Positions 1 to 15,875 of a stretch of DNA of 64,000 nucleotides are shown piece by piece (positions within the stretch are counted from its first letter, which is position 1; each line of letters opens with the position of its first letter). The stretch comes from Hysterangium stoloniferum (lineage: Eukaryota > Basidiomycota > Agaricomycetes > Hysterangiales > Hysterangiaceae). Location: the NCBI GenBank assembly GCA_015178975.1, contig WHVD01000003.1:496001-560000 (forward strand), read 5' to 3'. The translations under genes and the position numbers were made by a program. The notes under the pieces were generated by a model. The model saw only the letters and a program-made list of their open reading frames with translations, had not been told where the DNA came from and searched no databases.

Positions 1-3000
1 TTGGAGCAGGGTTTGACTTCAGGTGGGATGGTCATGTGTCGCTTCAGATAGCCTGTCAGAACGACGAGATGGAATTAATACAACTCACATCTGACTCCAT
101 GATGATCACAATCCCGGAGTATGATAATTTTTCTTACCCCGTATTTATACTCTTCAGTGTTACTGACAATAACTTACAGTTATGAAGCAACTCTTGGTAG
201 CGCAACTGACACTGGCGATATGTCTGGTTGCAAAGAAGCTTCCTCGTCCCGACACGAAGTAAATGACAGGAAGATCTGCGCTAAATTCAGCAATGGTATT
301 CGTTGGGGAATTGGAGTATCCCTAGAACGCACCTGTGATGCTTCATGTATTACCTGCCATGGCGATAGTTTTAGTCGACGGTGTCGTTTCTTTTCGTTTG
401 TTCCTCACCATAAGGTTGTCCTACATACTCCTGGCGACACGGCCACGGTGAGTAGTGCTCGACAAATTATGTTACTGATAACCGAATCCTCTCATAGCGT
501 TTGGGAGACTGTTACGCGGGATTTCGATCTAACTTCATACACTTTTCGACTTCTCTTACTTCACCACTCAATAAAGGCAGTGATGATACAAATAGCTTCC
601 ACCTGACACCTAAAACATTTGCACATTTCTGGTCCTGGTGGCACCTATTTGATGGCGCCTTGTCATTACCTATTCGTCAAGGGAATCTCTTTCCAAAGTC
701 AAGACCTCCGACTAAGAAATTTGGGCATCATCTAGCTACAATCAAGTATAGAATAAACTTCTCTTCGATTTATGTAGCTCATGTCTACAAAATCGATTCG
801 ACCGCCGATTGGGCTGCTGGTGAATCGCACTGTGTTGGGGTAATTTTCATATCACGCATTCATTCGTAAGTTTGCATATACTTATTTTTACATACAGGTT
901 AAGGCCTTTCTTGAGAATTTCCAAGCTGATCTACACCAACGAGAGGAAGAGATCACGACTTATAAGCGTGATACGCAAGGATCCAAGACAATCAGGCATA
1001 AGTCATTTAGCACGGTTGACGTAGTTCTTTCTGGCCTGGATCTTCGTGCTATTTTCGCCATCTTTGCTGAGCCTGAAAAGTGCTCAATCCCTATGCGAGA
1101 TTCTGCACCGAATTCCACGAAATTCTGGGAAACGTTAGAGCCAGTATCTTTATCTTCTACTTGGATGGATGCGGATGACTTTGTGGAGCTAGACTGGATT
1201 GCTGTGGATAATGAACCAATCCTTTACATCCACCAAGGTGCAGTGTGCCCTAGATTTATGTATTTCAAGCGTACACCGCGATCAAGTTCAGTAAAGGATG
1301 ACCAGAATATCAGTCAATCCAAGACCAAATTCGGCGACGAAGATACTCATGTGTGTTTGATGGGAAAGCAACAAAGTTCGTCAATAATCATTACATTGTC
1401 TCTTAACTCATAATTACCCTATTTGTAGGCGGACACGACGTTCAAGTACAATTTGCTGCTGATCGTCTGGCTGAATTACGTAGCCAATTGGACGAATTAG
1501 CTGGTTCGCAGCGTTCCTCTCGAACTCAGCAATCGAATAGCACTGACCAAGAGTCACGATCGGGAACTGTAAGGTCGCATTCATTGCCTCGTCGCGTCAA
1601 TTCTGATCTTCTTGGCCGCCACAGGAGACTAATATTGCACAAATGATACTACTTGTAGAACAGTATATCCAGCATTTATCGGAGCTGCGCGATTCATCCT
1701 CCACAGCAACTTCCGGCAAACAATTTAACGACTTGTATGCTATGCCTGCGGATATAATGCTTCCTCAAGAAGTTAAGGAGTTTGCCAACGTTTATCAGGT
1801 GCATTGCCCGAAAATACATCTCAACAATGCTACACGTGATGTCAGTAAAGCATGCAGCAGTGTCGAAAAACTGATAAAACCATTCAAACAGATTCTTCAA
1901 CAGTACTATATTGCATCACGGGCTCGTCGAGGTATGATAAGTTCCACATAGTGTTTTTTTTTCCATATGACGGACCCCATTCCCGACAAGGTTTTGAATA
2001 TCACATGTCTGCTAGAGCCGTGAAATTCATACGGGATCAAGCTCTGAGTATTCATCCAGATTTGGCAGAAGAGCAAGAAACCGTCAAACGACGCCCCCGA
2101 GCCGGAAGTGCGCACGCCGCCGCCCAGGCTGTACGGCGCATGCTCATAGGGGACGAGCGACACAAGGCCGATGGAACACGTAGTGATAAGAACCATGCAC
2201 AGAAACTGACCGAAGGGGATCCATTATATGGCTGGGACCAAGGTGTTTTGAAAAGGAAAGCACACTTGTGTGTCCTCCTTAAGCCTCAGATTGTGTTGCG
2301 CAGCGGCCGGCATGAGCGCTCTACGCTGGTGCTTGTTTCTGATCATGTCGTTCTTCGGAACTATGGCATACTCGATAAGGCGAATGCCGACGATCCCGTT
2401 AGCGGTTATGTGATGCAAAGGTGATCGTAAACATGTCTTTAGCTTTGCAGCGTTTGCTGATAAGAGAATAGAAACTACGCCAGTATCGACAATCTTCAAA
2501 TGTTTCAGCCTACAAGTGGATCAGTCGCCGATCATCTCCCTCTAGAAGTGTTCTTGGATGTTAAATGTGAATCCCGTGACTTCGAAAGGCTAGTGCCACA
2601 AACCCGTGCTACTCTTCGCTACGACAAGTTCAATCGCTTAAGACTTCGGAACGACGTTACAACTGTGGCTATCTCAGCAGAAAACGGCGGTAGAGCTATG
2701 GTCGATCACCTCTCACATGAAATGGTAATTCTTTAGAAGGTCATTCAACCTGAGCACTTTTCTCATTAATTCTATAGGATCTACTTGCTATTGACGTGCC
2801 GCGATTCTCCATCTCGGCTGATGCTGCGGCCTTTGCAGCCATGGCCGATGTCGTTACTGACCTCCTTCTCTTTAGCGACCCTGTGCATAAGGCACTAATG
2901 ACGCAGCTGGAAACGATGTTATTCAGCTACGATTTCACAGATCTTCGTTGCGCTGCGCAAGTTGTGTCAGACTTGCAAGCACGCCTGCGGCGATTACTTC

Positions 3001-4751
3001 ACTTAGAAGAAACCTACAGTTTTCACCAGACCGACGATGATCAATATACGCTGCTAGCCAGCAAAGCGCATATATTCAAACTATCTCAGAAGCTTAATCT
3101 GATTTTTGATGCTATCAGACTAGCTCAAGTTAAAACAGATGACAGAAGTCAGGATAAAAAGTCCGCATTAAGCCTGCGATTTTCATCTTCTGAGATCTCC
3201 TGGCGGATGTTGGACGAAAACAAAGAATTGCTTGCCAAATTAGCTGTCCGAGGCATCAATTACTCGTGGTTGAGTCGCCAAGACGGGTCTACTGTATCGG
3301 TGTTGTCTGCGGCGGATCTGCAGGCTTTTGACGGTTCACCATGGGCCCTTTTACCGGAAATTTTAGCCAAATACCACGAACCGCCAGGGCACCATATGAT
3401 ACGAGTAAGTCTTCAGAGCATTTGCAGTGCACGTTTTTGACATGCCTTAAGCGCGGCTTGTTTGTTGAGGCTCAGTGGAGCGTACTTGCGCCAGTTGGCG
3501 GTATCTCAATATATGACCATTTCAAAGTGCAGTTACACCCTATCCGTCTTGCGCTTGAAACAAATCTGGGGAGTAAACTTGTTGAATATCTCATTCCCGG
3601 CCGGCGATCTCGACAAGAGGCATCCCAGTTAGATTCGAGTGAAATTTCGCATCATAGTAACTACCGTCCGACAAATCCCCGACGCACTTCTGATGGCGGT
3701 GACGTGAATTCATTACCTCAACTTGCCATTCATCCCCCACAAGAGACCGTATTGCATAGTATGAACCCGGCCGTGCTTTCAGAGACGACCTCACGCCGAC
3801 CTAGACTCGTAGCATCCCGTTCGTTTTCTAACCTCAAATCAAACACCGCCGATTTTGGCAACGTCAGCTACCACGCCCCCGGACTCCCAAGATCGAGTTC
3901 TTCTGTCGCACTAGTCAGTCGACGAGACTCATCTGAGTCAAACGACAATAGAACATCCGATAACGCGCCCAGTGTGGGCGAGGTGTTTAAGAAAGCTGAA
4001 GGTGATGCATCAGAAATGCGACATAGATCAGCGCAAAAAACGTTTGTGCATGTGGAAATCGCCAGGTACGCGGGTTTTTTTTATTTCGTATAAAGCTTAC
4101 AATCATGCATATAAAGTGTACATGTTCTCTTAAGCGTCATGGTATTATCACATTAATTCTTTTAAGCACGGCTGGCTGAGATAGATATATTTTACTTTGA
4201 CAGAAGGGACGAGGATTTTTGGTACGTGACGCTCGCCTGCGCACCCATGATCTCGAATGGAGGAATCGGACGTCGAGTGTAAGTAGGTGTCTTCTTTGTG
4301 TTCACAGTTGTTTACCTTTGTCCCGTAGTTTGAGGAACTCTTTAGCCAGTTTATACCTTCTGACCCCTCTTTGCGAGGTTGGGTCAAAGTTGCTTGGCAA
4401 CAACCTGTGTTTAGCGTGGGAGGTGTTGTCAAAGAGCTAATCATCAAGACACAGTGGGGAAGGCTTGGAAAAGAATCCGATATTGATGCCCCTACTCTTG
4501 TAAGGCGAAAAAGCGATCGATCCAGAGCACGCACCGTGACAGGAACCCGAGTCGAGTCCTCTAGATCATTCTCACCACATCCTTTCCCACAGACGTCTGC
4601 TTCCGCGTCCAGCGATGCCGCAGAAATGCGAACTCGCCAACGTTCATCGAGCAGACCACGAGTAAGCAGTTTGTTCAAACGCTCCAAATCAGGAAAGCGC
4701 AGTATTGACACAGAGGATATTCCATCGCCACCCGCAAAACCTGAAGGATGA
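1..4751 (+). CDS. FMP27/Hobbit/BLTP2-type bridge-like lipid-transfer protein, C-terminal part (5' end outside window)
   Basis: This is the 3' part of a very large gene; the window opens inside an exon (about 1-119) reading FGAGFDFRWDGHVSLQIACQ. Later exons give GIRWGIGVSLERTCD (~300-350), GLDLRAIFAIFAEP (~1036), DADDFVELDWIAVD (~1170), LYGWDQGVLKRKAHLCVLLK (~2224-2283), a stretch ending EAQWSVLAPVGGISIYDHFK, and VQLHPIRLALETNLGSKLVE (~3527). These match the Fmp27 GFWDK and C-terminal segments of the Csf1/Fmp27/SABRE/KIAA0100 family. Family members are rod-like, ER-anchored bridge proteins that move lipids at membrane contact sites. The C-terminus (~4450-4751) is basic and Ser/Arg-rich. At least six introns are visible, for example after 119, near 860, 1370, 2735 and 3405. 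The stop is TGA at 4749-4751. The upstream part, including the membrane anchor, is not in view. Family assignment is by remembered motifs; yeast Fmp27 was first called mitochondrial, but the family works at ER contacts. Confidence 0.85.
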
Positions 4752-4983
4752 TACCGTTATATATATGGCTACATTGTGATATCTTATTATCTTATGATTA
4801 TTCTAAAGGCACTTCCAATAATTTTTTGGTACAAAATAAATAAATATTATCTTTTTTTCTGTTATTAATATTTGCGTCCTCTGATGTCATTACTCTCGCC
4901 TCGACACTGTATCTATATATATTTTTAACCTTTCGCTCTTTCTCCTGTCTCCTTCCTGCCTCCTAATACCTAATAAGTTCTTT

Positions 4984-7226
4984 ATGCCTCCATCTTGCAA
5001 AGTATACCGCAGAGGGTCCACTCTTCCGCCATATGTACAACTCTCGGAGGATGATTTAAAGAAGTCCCAGCGTACTCCAGGGCAGCCTGCAACTTGGGGG
5101 GGGCTTTCATCGAAAGATCATGCCTATAAAACTGCTAGTATTATTGGGGATTCGAATGTGTTCAGTCAAGCCTCGCCTGTCGCAGAGGCGTCTCATACTG
5201 CAGATCGCCCATTGCTAGCAGCCTCAGGACCCACACACGGGCTTATTTCCAGACACTTCAGTTCCAGTGACCTCCAAGTCAAATCTCCATGGGGCAGCGG
5301 TCGCTTCCGTGAGGTAGCTGTCGACGGATCTCAAACAAACATTCTTTATACAAAAGAGAATAATTTATCGGGGAAAAAAAGTTCAACAGAAACGGACGGC
5401 CAGCAGCATCATGACGATGAAATCGTTGACCACCTGGAGGTAATTGGTATGAATAATTCCATGTCATGCAGATCTTCGTATGTGTTGAGCTCATTTTGCC
5501 ACAAGATCCACAAGTGGCAACAGTCTCTAATCTTAACAATGCCGCTAACTCGATTCTTATGTTAGTAGTTCTCAGTATTTATATTATTTACTCTTGTGGC
5601 TCAAGTCGTGATCAGACCTCCGGTGTCTCTTTACTCTCGACGACCTGCTATCTATCTCCCCGAAGTCTGCGCCTCCCCAGCATGCGACTTGGAGATAGCG
5701 GAAAACCTTGGCGAAGGCTTTAAGGATGAGCTAGACTTGCATGTAGAGCGGGTGCTTCGTAAACGAGACAGGCTGCGAAGAACTATTGCTGGCATGTGGT
5801 CCTTCATGAAAACTCGTACGTAAGGTCACAACTTGTGTCCCAAGGTCTGAATTTATCTCTCGTACAGCCAGCGGTGTATGTTCCCTACTCTACAACTATC
5901 TGCTATACTTTTAATGCTTCGGATATAGATTCTCACGTCGATATATGGATTTTTAGTAGGTAAAGAAATTTATAAACAATGTATGTGCTTCATATTAATG
6001 ATCTCGGAGTGTTTTGGGGCACTGCACTTGTTGTCTTCCTCGCTGGTTGGATTCCCTTTAGCAGTAAGGATCGACAAGGATTCTGGGTGGAAATAGCATC
6101 TCAAATTGAGAACGGTATATGGATGTTTACCTAAATGGTTTGTGCAGAATTGACATAGCTCACAGCTCTTTTCACGGTCACCGGGATTGGATTGCTTCCT
6201 TGGAGAGTTATTGATACATATCGTATGTCAACGTTTTATGAGGTATCACTGCTCACTTTTACTCAGGTATTCTTCGTATTTGGCATTTCAAGAGGCTTTC
6301 AGCTCAACTCAGACAAAGGGCTGGTTTACCCAAGCTATATGATGAGGATGACCTGCCTGTAGGTTGTCATATACTGGAAGTCAATAAAGGGTGGATCGGA
6401 TGTTTATCTGACAGGATCCCCGCTACGATTTAAACTATGTTCATGTTCTCACAGAAGAACAGCAAAAGGAATTACACCACCGTGCGTTTGTTTGAAATGC
6501 GCGTATTTTTCTCTCTCTCTATATATCAACAACGAGTATTATTCAACAGAGCAAAAGGAATTTGGTAAATCGCAGACTTGGTATCGCCCTCATGGTACCG
6601 AATCTCATAGAGTAAGCCTCAGCTCGATTGCTAATCGCGAATATAATTAACAGTCTGGATAGGCTTTCCCCATACAGTGGGTATACTAGTTATAATTGAA
6701 ACACAGATTTACAATACATATTTCCACTTTTAGAACAGCTCTATGGATATGTTTATTTGTAGACGGGAATTCATTTTTTCAGGCTGTTTTGTGTTCCTGC
6801 ATGTGGAGCATGGACCGTTTCCAGGTTAGCTGAATGCCTATGATAGCAACAACTTCTAATTGAGGTTGACTCTTTAGAGACCGGCATGGACAACTGGTAT
6901 GCATGCAATACGTCCTGGCACAGTTGTTGCATTCTTGATTTACTCACATTTTTATAGGCACGCTGATACCAACGACATTCCTCTGCGGCATTATCGCCGC
7001 CATTCTTATATGGAGGGGCACCCAGAAAACAAAACGAAATATCTTTGTGGAGGAGCGTCTCCGCTCTGCCCTCAAAATTGCCCACAAATCAAGTGTTCCC
7101 ACTGCAGTCATGACCGCGAATCGCTCTTCTCCTGTCGACGCACCGTCTCCCATCGCGGAAGGGAAGAAGATTATTCCCAGAGATAGTCCGCATAACCCAG
7201 TTTCACCAGCTCCATCTGAAAGATAG
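4984..7226 (+). CDS. DUF2985-like fungal integral membrane protein
   Basis: A multi-exon gene starting at ATG 4984 (MPPSCKVYRRGSTLPPYVQL) and ending TAG at 7224-7226. The first ~170 residues are polar and probably cytosolic. Then come VVIRPPVSLYSRRPAIYLPE (~5600), a basic DELDLHVERVLRKRDRLRRT segment (~5728), and hydrophobic segments FWGTALVVFLAGWIPF (~6013) and ALFTVTGIGLLPWRVIDTY (~6164). Next are a QTWYRPHGTESHRAFPI-like motif (~6570-6670), ALWICLFVDGNSFFQAVLCS (~6730-6800), and a final helix TLIPTTFLCGIIAAILIWRG ending near 7017. After it comes a basic cytosolic tail beginning TQKTKRNIFVEERLRSALK. The last exon is joined by removing the intron that starts after ACAACTG (~6898) and ends TTTTATAG (~6958). 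The order of TWYRPH(G/A)TE..AF and GNS.FQ..LC.CMW matches the fungal DUF2985 family, whose function is unknown. Internal introns were placed by eye; the ends are the firmest part. Confidence 0.7.
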
Positions 7227-7542
7227 TGGCATACATTCATATAATATATTTCATCATATGACATCTCGTCCCATACATTTATCTTTCATTGTTTACTTAG
7301 CCCGTCGCAATTGTAATCCGAACACTTTGAATACTTTTCAATACAACGTGTGAATTGAAGGATTGTTGAGAATCCTGTGCTACGTACAATGCGTACACAT
7401 CTCATCTACCTTCGAACCCTGGAGCACAAGCTCCGGCCTGACATGCTATCTAACTGCAACAACTACTCATGGTGAAAGCTGATGAAGCCTTGACCAAGCG
7501 CTAGCTGAATAGGACGCTGTTGAAGCGCAAGGACAGGAATGT
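7227..7542. other. Convergent 3' intergenic region (316 bp)
   Basis: Lies between the stop codons of the DUF2985-like gene (+) and the methionine synthase gene (-). It is AT-rich at the left and presumably holds both 3' UTRs. I see no ORF with coding character and no structured RNA. Confidence 0.6.
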
Positions 7543-10289
7543 TCAAGCATAGGTCTCACGTGCCCACTTGGCGGCATTGGTGAGGTTTTGGAGGGAAGCT
7601 AACATAAGAGTTAGCATAGTTCGCTCAAACGGTACGAACATAAGAACGCACCCTCAGTCTCCTTCCAGCCACGAGTCTTCAAACCACAGTCCTAAACAAG
7701 TATATCAGACGCATATACATAATATACCATGAATAAATAACACATACAGGGTTGATGACAAGAAGGTTATCAGGGACAATTGCGAGGAGTTCTTTGATAC
7801 GATCCTTGATCTCCTGCTCAGACGGGACACGGGGAGAGTGGATGTCATATACACCGGGGCCGATCTGGTTGGAGTAACCGAACTGCTTGAAGGCACTAAG
7901 CAGCTTGAGATCGCTCTTGGATGCCTCGATAGAGATGACATCAGCATCGAGACGTTGGATAGAGGGGAAGATGTCGTTAAAGTCAGAGTAGCAGAAGTGA
8001 GAGTGGGTCTGTGTGGCATCTGTAACACCTGCGGTGGACAACTTGAAGGAATCCACGGCCCAGGTGAGATAGTTGTCCCAGTCAACACGGCGAAGAGGCA
8101 ACTGGTTGTAAGATACCAAGTTAATAAAGAGGTCGAAGTCAGAGAGTCAGGGTGACTATGCGTACCCCTTCACGAATAGCAGGCTCATCAACCTGGATGG
8201 CATGGATACCAGCCTTCTCAAGGTCAACGACTTCATCACGGAGAGCAAGAGCCAATTGCTTGGATTGAATCTCGCGAGAAACGTCGACACGGGGGAAAGA
8301 CCAGTTCAAAATGGTAACCGGGCCGGTAAGCATACCTTTCATAGGCTTTTTAGTCACGCTTTGAGCATAACTACTCCACTTGACGGTCATCGGTTCAGGG
8401 CGGCTGACGTCCGAGACGATGATCGGGGGGCGGACATAACTATATTGATTTAGTCGATGTGACCAGTCTTTAAAAAGAAATGCACGAACCGACTACCGTA
8501 GCTTTGGACCCATGCATTCTGGGTGAAAACAAAACCATGGAGTCTTTCTCCGAAGTATTGGACCATGTCATTACGCTCGGGCTCGCCGTGGACAAGTAAG
8601 TCCAAGCCCACCTTCTCCTGGAAGCGAACAACCATCTCAATCTCCTTCTTGATGAACTCATCATACTCGGCCTCTGAGAGCTGGCCTTTAGTAAGCTTGG
8701 CACGAGCGGCGCGGATCTCCTTGGTTTGCTGCAACGGTGTCAAAACGATAATATAAAGCTGAAAATAAGAAAATCACGAACAGGGAAAGATCCAATTGTG
8801 GTTGTTGGGAATTTGGGCAAACTCAGGTGGGACTTCTGGGCTTCACGACGAACAGGAAATGGGTTTTTACGGTTAAGCATCTCAGGCGTAATAGCAGCAA
8901 CACGCTTCCTGACAGCGTCATCAGAATTTCTCTCGAAGGCACGACGTTTGGCGATTGAAGCCTTGTTCGCCTCAAGGGCGGCACTGATACCGGCATCCTG
9001 CGAGCCAGAGAGGACAGCAGCAATGGTAGCCACTTCGCTGGCTTTTTCGAGAGCGAAAGAGAACCAATCTTTCTGTTCAGCAGTGAGCTGCTTCTCGGAG
9101 GCAAGAGTGACGGGGGTATGAAGCAATGAAGATGAAGTTGCGACGATGACACGCTCAGCTCCGAGAGCGTCCACTGCTTTCTGCGCAAGAGCAATAGCAG
9201 CAGAAAGGTCAGTTTTCCAGATGTTACGGCCGGAGACAAGACCTAGAGAAAGGACTGCGGTGGCAGGTTTGACAGCCGTGAGGACAGCTTGCAACTGGCC
9301 AGGTTCACGATCAAGGTCGATGTGGAGACCAGCAACGGGCAATTTAGAAACGAATGTCAAATTAGTCTCAAGACGGCCGAAGTATGTCGTTAGCATGATC
9401 TTGGGGGCAACCTTCTCAAGCTCGGCATAAGCTTGAGCAAACTGGGTCTGGAAGTTGATCGCCGAGTCAAGGACAAGAATCGGTTCATCAATCTGAACCC
9501 ATTCTGCTCCAGCCTGCTTGAGTTCAGTCAAAAGTTGAGCGTAAATAGGGAGGAGTTTGGGGAGAAGAGAAATAGTTTGATAATTAGCGGGCGCGTGTCT
9601 GGAGGCTTTACCCAACACCAAGTAAGAGATGGGTCCAAGTACGACGGGCCTGGTGTCGATACCAGCAGCTTTTGCTTCTTTGTATTCTTCAACTGCCTTG
9701 TTGAAGTTGAGCTTGAATGCGACGACATCGGAGAGCTCCGGGACAACATAGTGGTAGTTGGAATCAAACCTAAATGTAATAGTTAGTAAAATGCCAGCAG
9801 CTTGTTATGCTTGATAGGGTTGGTACCATTTCTTCATCTCAGAGGCAGGAACGTCCACGCCGTCTGCTTGCCTGCCACGACCCATGGCGAAGTATACATC
9901 CACATCTGAAAGGTTTTGACCTTGATAGCGGGATGGAATGACATTGAACTGGGCGGAGTGGTCCAATACGTGATCATACAAGGTGAATTCTCCGCTGTTA
10001 GCAAGTTCTTAGTGCCGGTTACACTAAGGGGGGGAAAAGGGCGGAAAAAAGTTCACCTGGGGACGTAGGTAACACCCTTTCCCTTGACCGAGGTCCAGCT
10101 CGCCTTTTTGACATCTGCAGCAGCCTTCGTCAAGTCGGCGACGGTGATTTTGCCCGCCCAATAGGCTTCGACAGCCTTTTTTATTTCACGGTTTGCACCT
10201 AGGAATCATGTTAATAACTAAATTCCAAGGTGAGTTAGACGATACCAACCGATACGGGGGAAACCCAAGACGCTAGAGGCTACAGACAT
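7543..10289 (-). CDS. MET6: Cobalamin-independent methionine synthase (5-methyltetrahydropteroyltriglutamate-homocysteine methyltransferase)
   Basis: Transfers the methyl group of 5-methyl-THF-polyglutamate to homocysteine, the last step of methionine synthesis, in the cytosol. The start at 10289 gives [20 protein letters not shown], the classic MetE N-terminus; the stop is TGA at 7543-7545. The N-terminal barrel contains [10 protein letters not shown] (~9745), [11 protein letters not shown] (~9620) and [12 protein letters not shown]. The C-terminal catalytic barrel contains [46 protein letters not shown] and [10 protein letters not shown]. Zinc and homocysteine ligands are visible: His and Cys in [12 protein letters not shown] (~8000), Glu in [11 protein letters not shown] (~7930), and Cys in [11 protein letters not shown] (~7690). 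Five or more introns of 50-70 nt interrupt the gene, two of them near the 5' end (~10005-10055 and ~10198-10250). Length is about 760 residues, as expected. Divergently transcribed from the first alpha-tubulin gene. Confidence 0.97.
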
Positions 10290-10360
10290 TTCTTTGAAAG
10301 GAGAATGGATGTGGTGGGGAAGGGAAGAAAGGATATGTCAGGGCAGTGGAGAGACAAATA

Positions 10361-10368
10361 TTTTATAT
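10361..10368 (-). promoter_or_regulatory. TATA-like box upstream of MET6
   Basis: The minus strand reads CATATAAAATATTT about 72 bp upstream of the MET6 start at 10289. Position and sequence fit a core TATA element. This is inference from motif and distance only. Confidence 0.45.
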
Positions 10369-11040
10369 GGCGCAAGGCGCTAAACATAATTTTCGCGGAG
10401 AAGCCCGACGCATATATGAGATGAAATGACTACTCTTCTGTCGCCAACGCCATATCGTTTCAAATGCCGTGGTTATATGGTATGCTACATACTACTGCAC
10501 GTAGTTTACTCAAGTACTCAACCTCAAGCTTAAGACTTGTAGGTCCTGTCTTTTTGCGGGAGCCACCCTGAAGTTTATTGTGGATCATAACCATGTATTT
10601 GTATAAGTACACATAATACTAGTATAAATAGTGTCTAGCTTGACCATATACGTACGCACTGCGTGCTCAGTAAAGATTTTCTATACCCTATTGCGATATC
10701 GTATCATATATACTAGCATTAGTCCACAGAATGATGATATTCCTAATGTCCAAAGAAAGAAATTCGCCGCAAACCCTCTCGAAATGATTGAATCAAGCCT
10801 CGTGCCCGCTTCAAGTCTTACCTCCCAGTCACAAACTTGCACCTTGGACATACGAGTGCAGTCAGACACTTTATCCAGATGGTCTACGCGTAACCCATAC
10901 CACCGTACACATAGATGTTGATCAGACGAAGATCAACCAGATCTACTCTAATACTTTCCCGTTCAAACCATGGAAAGACAATGCTCGCTTACATAACGGC
11001 ATTCGCGGGAGCAAACCTTAGAAGCGTCACATCGCTTAAT

Positions 11041-11050
11041 TATATAAAAG
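11041..11050 (+). promoter_or_regulatory. TATA box of first alpha-tubulin gene
   Basis: TATATAAAAG lies 83 bp upstream of the ATG at 11124, followed by a CT-rich tract. It is a strong consensus match at a suitable distance for a highly expressed gene. Confidence 0.6.
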
Positions 11051-11123
11051 GCGTGAAGCTTGCCTCGAGCCAACCTTTTTCTTATTCCCCCCCAAAAGCC
11101 GATCTCTCCCATCTCCCTCTATC

Positions 11124-13122
<1,999 letters not shown>

Positions 13123-13405
13123 AATTCTTATACTTTTGTTTCACTCGCATTCTTCAATACTTCGTTGCATCCAAATTCATACCACTTTGATGACCCTTTT
13201 TTCTGGCCTTACTGCACTTAAACAAATAGAATATGCCTCCATTAGTTTAGTCTCGTTTTGCGCAGCTTGAAATTGCCTTGGAATAAGCGCCTAAGTTGAG
13301 CCTTTCAACTCTCATCCCCCCCATAACAACAGATACCTTAAATCGAGTAAGAAACATTACAGCCTTTCTCTGACAATTCATTTACATCAGTATACACTTC
13401 TCAGA

Positions 13406-15464
<2,059 letters not shown>

Positions 15465-15875
15465 TGTTCAGTACCGAAATCGAGGGTGTCAGCGACTGCA
15501 GCAGTTTGTTAAAAAAACTTTCTCAAAACTACGTCGGTCCGCTTGTTTAACTTTCTTTTTTATACCCGTCTTCACCTCACCTCCGATGCAAAAAGTTGGA
15601 TTTTGTTTTAGCCTGGTTTTAATTGATTAATGTCCCTTGCTTAGTTACATATAACATGGATGAAGTTCTCCAGTGCTGACACAGAAGTTGTTCCGGGAAA
15701 CGATATACAAAGAATCCCAAACCATGGATCTTTATTAATTGCTAAAATGTCGTAAAGCTTTAAAGTGAGCTCTAATACTTGCAAGAGAAGTTGGCCGTTT
15801 TCCACTATGTTGGCACGCATACACTTGGTGTAAAAATTGTTATAATACACTTTTCGACAGGTCGGTTATAATGTA
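15465..15875. other. Convergent 3' intergenic region (411 bp)
   Basis: Between the alpha-tubulin copy 2 stop (+) and the CFT2 stop (-). It is T-rich near 15530-15630. A 69-codon minus-strand reading frame at 15641-15850 has no recognisable motif and is not called. Confidence 0.5.

Larger units (their letters stand above)
10290..11123. other. Divergent intergenic promoter region between MET6 and alpha-tubulin (834 bp)
   Basis: Holds the promoters of the minus-strand methionine synthase gene and the plus-strand alpha-tubulin gene. Short overlapping ORFs at 10631-11172 and 10681-10869 have no recognisable protein motif and I do not call them. The last 60 bases before the tubulin ATG are pyrimidine-rich (runs of T and C), a common fungal transcription-start context. 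Confidence 0.5.

Noticed and set aside
8823-9430. Open frames on both strands within MET6 (for example 8823-9239 and 9146-9430)
   Set aside because: They are out-of-frame shadows of the strongly supported methionine synthase exons and carry no motif.
15641-15850. 69-codon minus-strand frame between alpha-tubulin copy 2 and CFT2
   Set aside because: No recognisable protein features, AT-rich, in a convergent 3' region.
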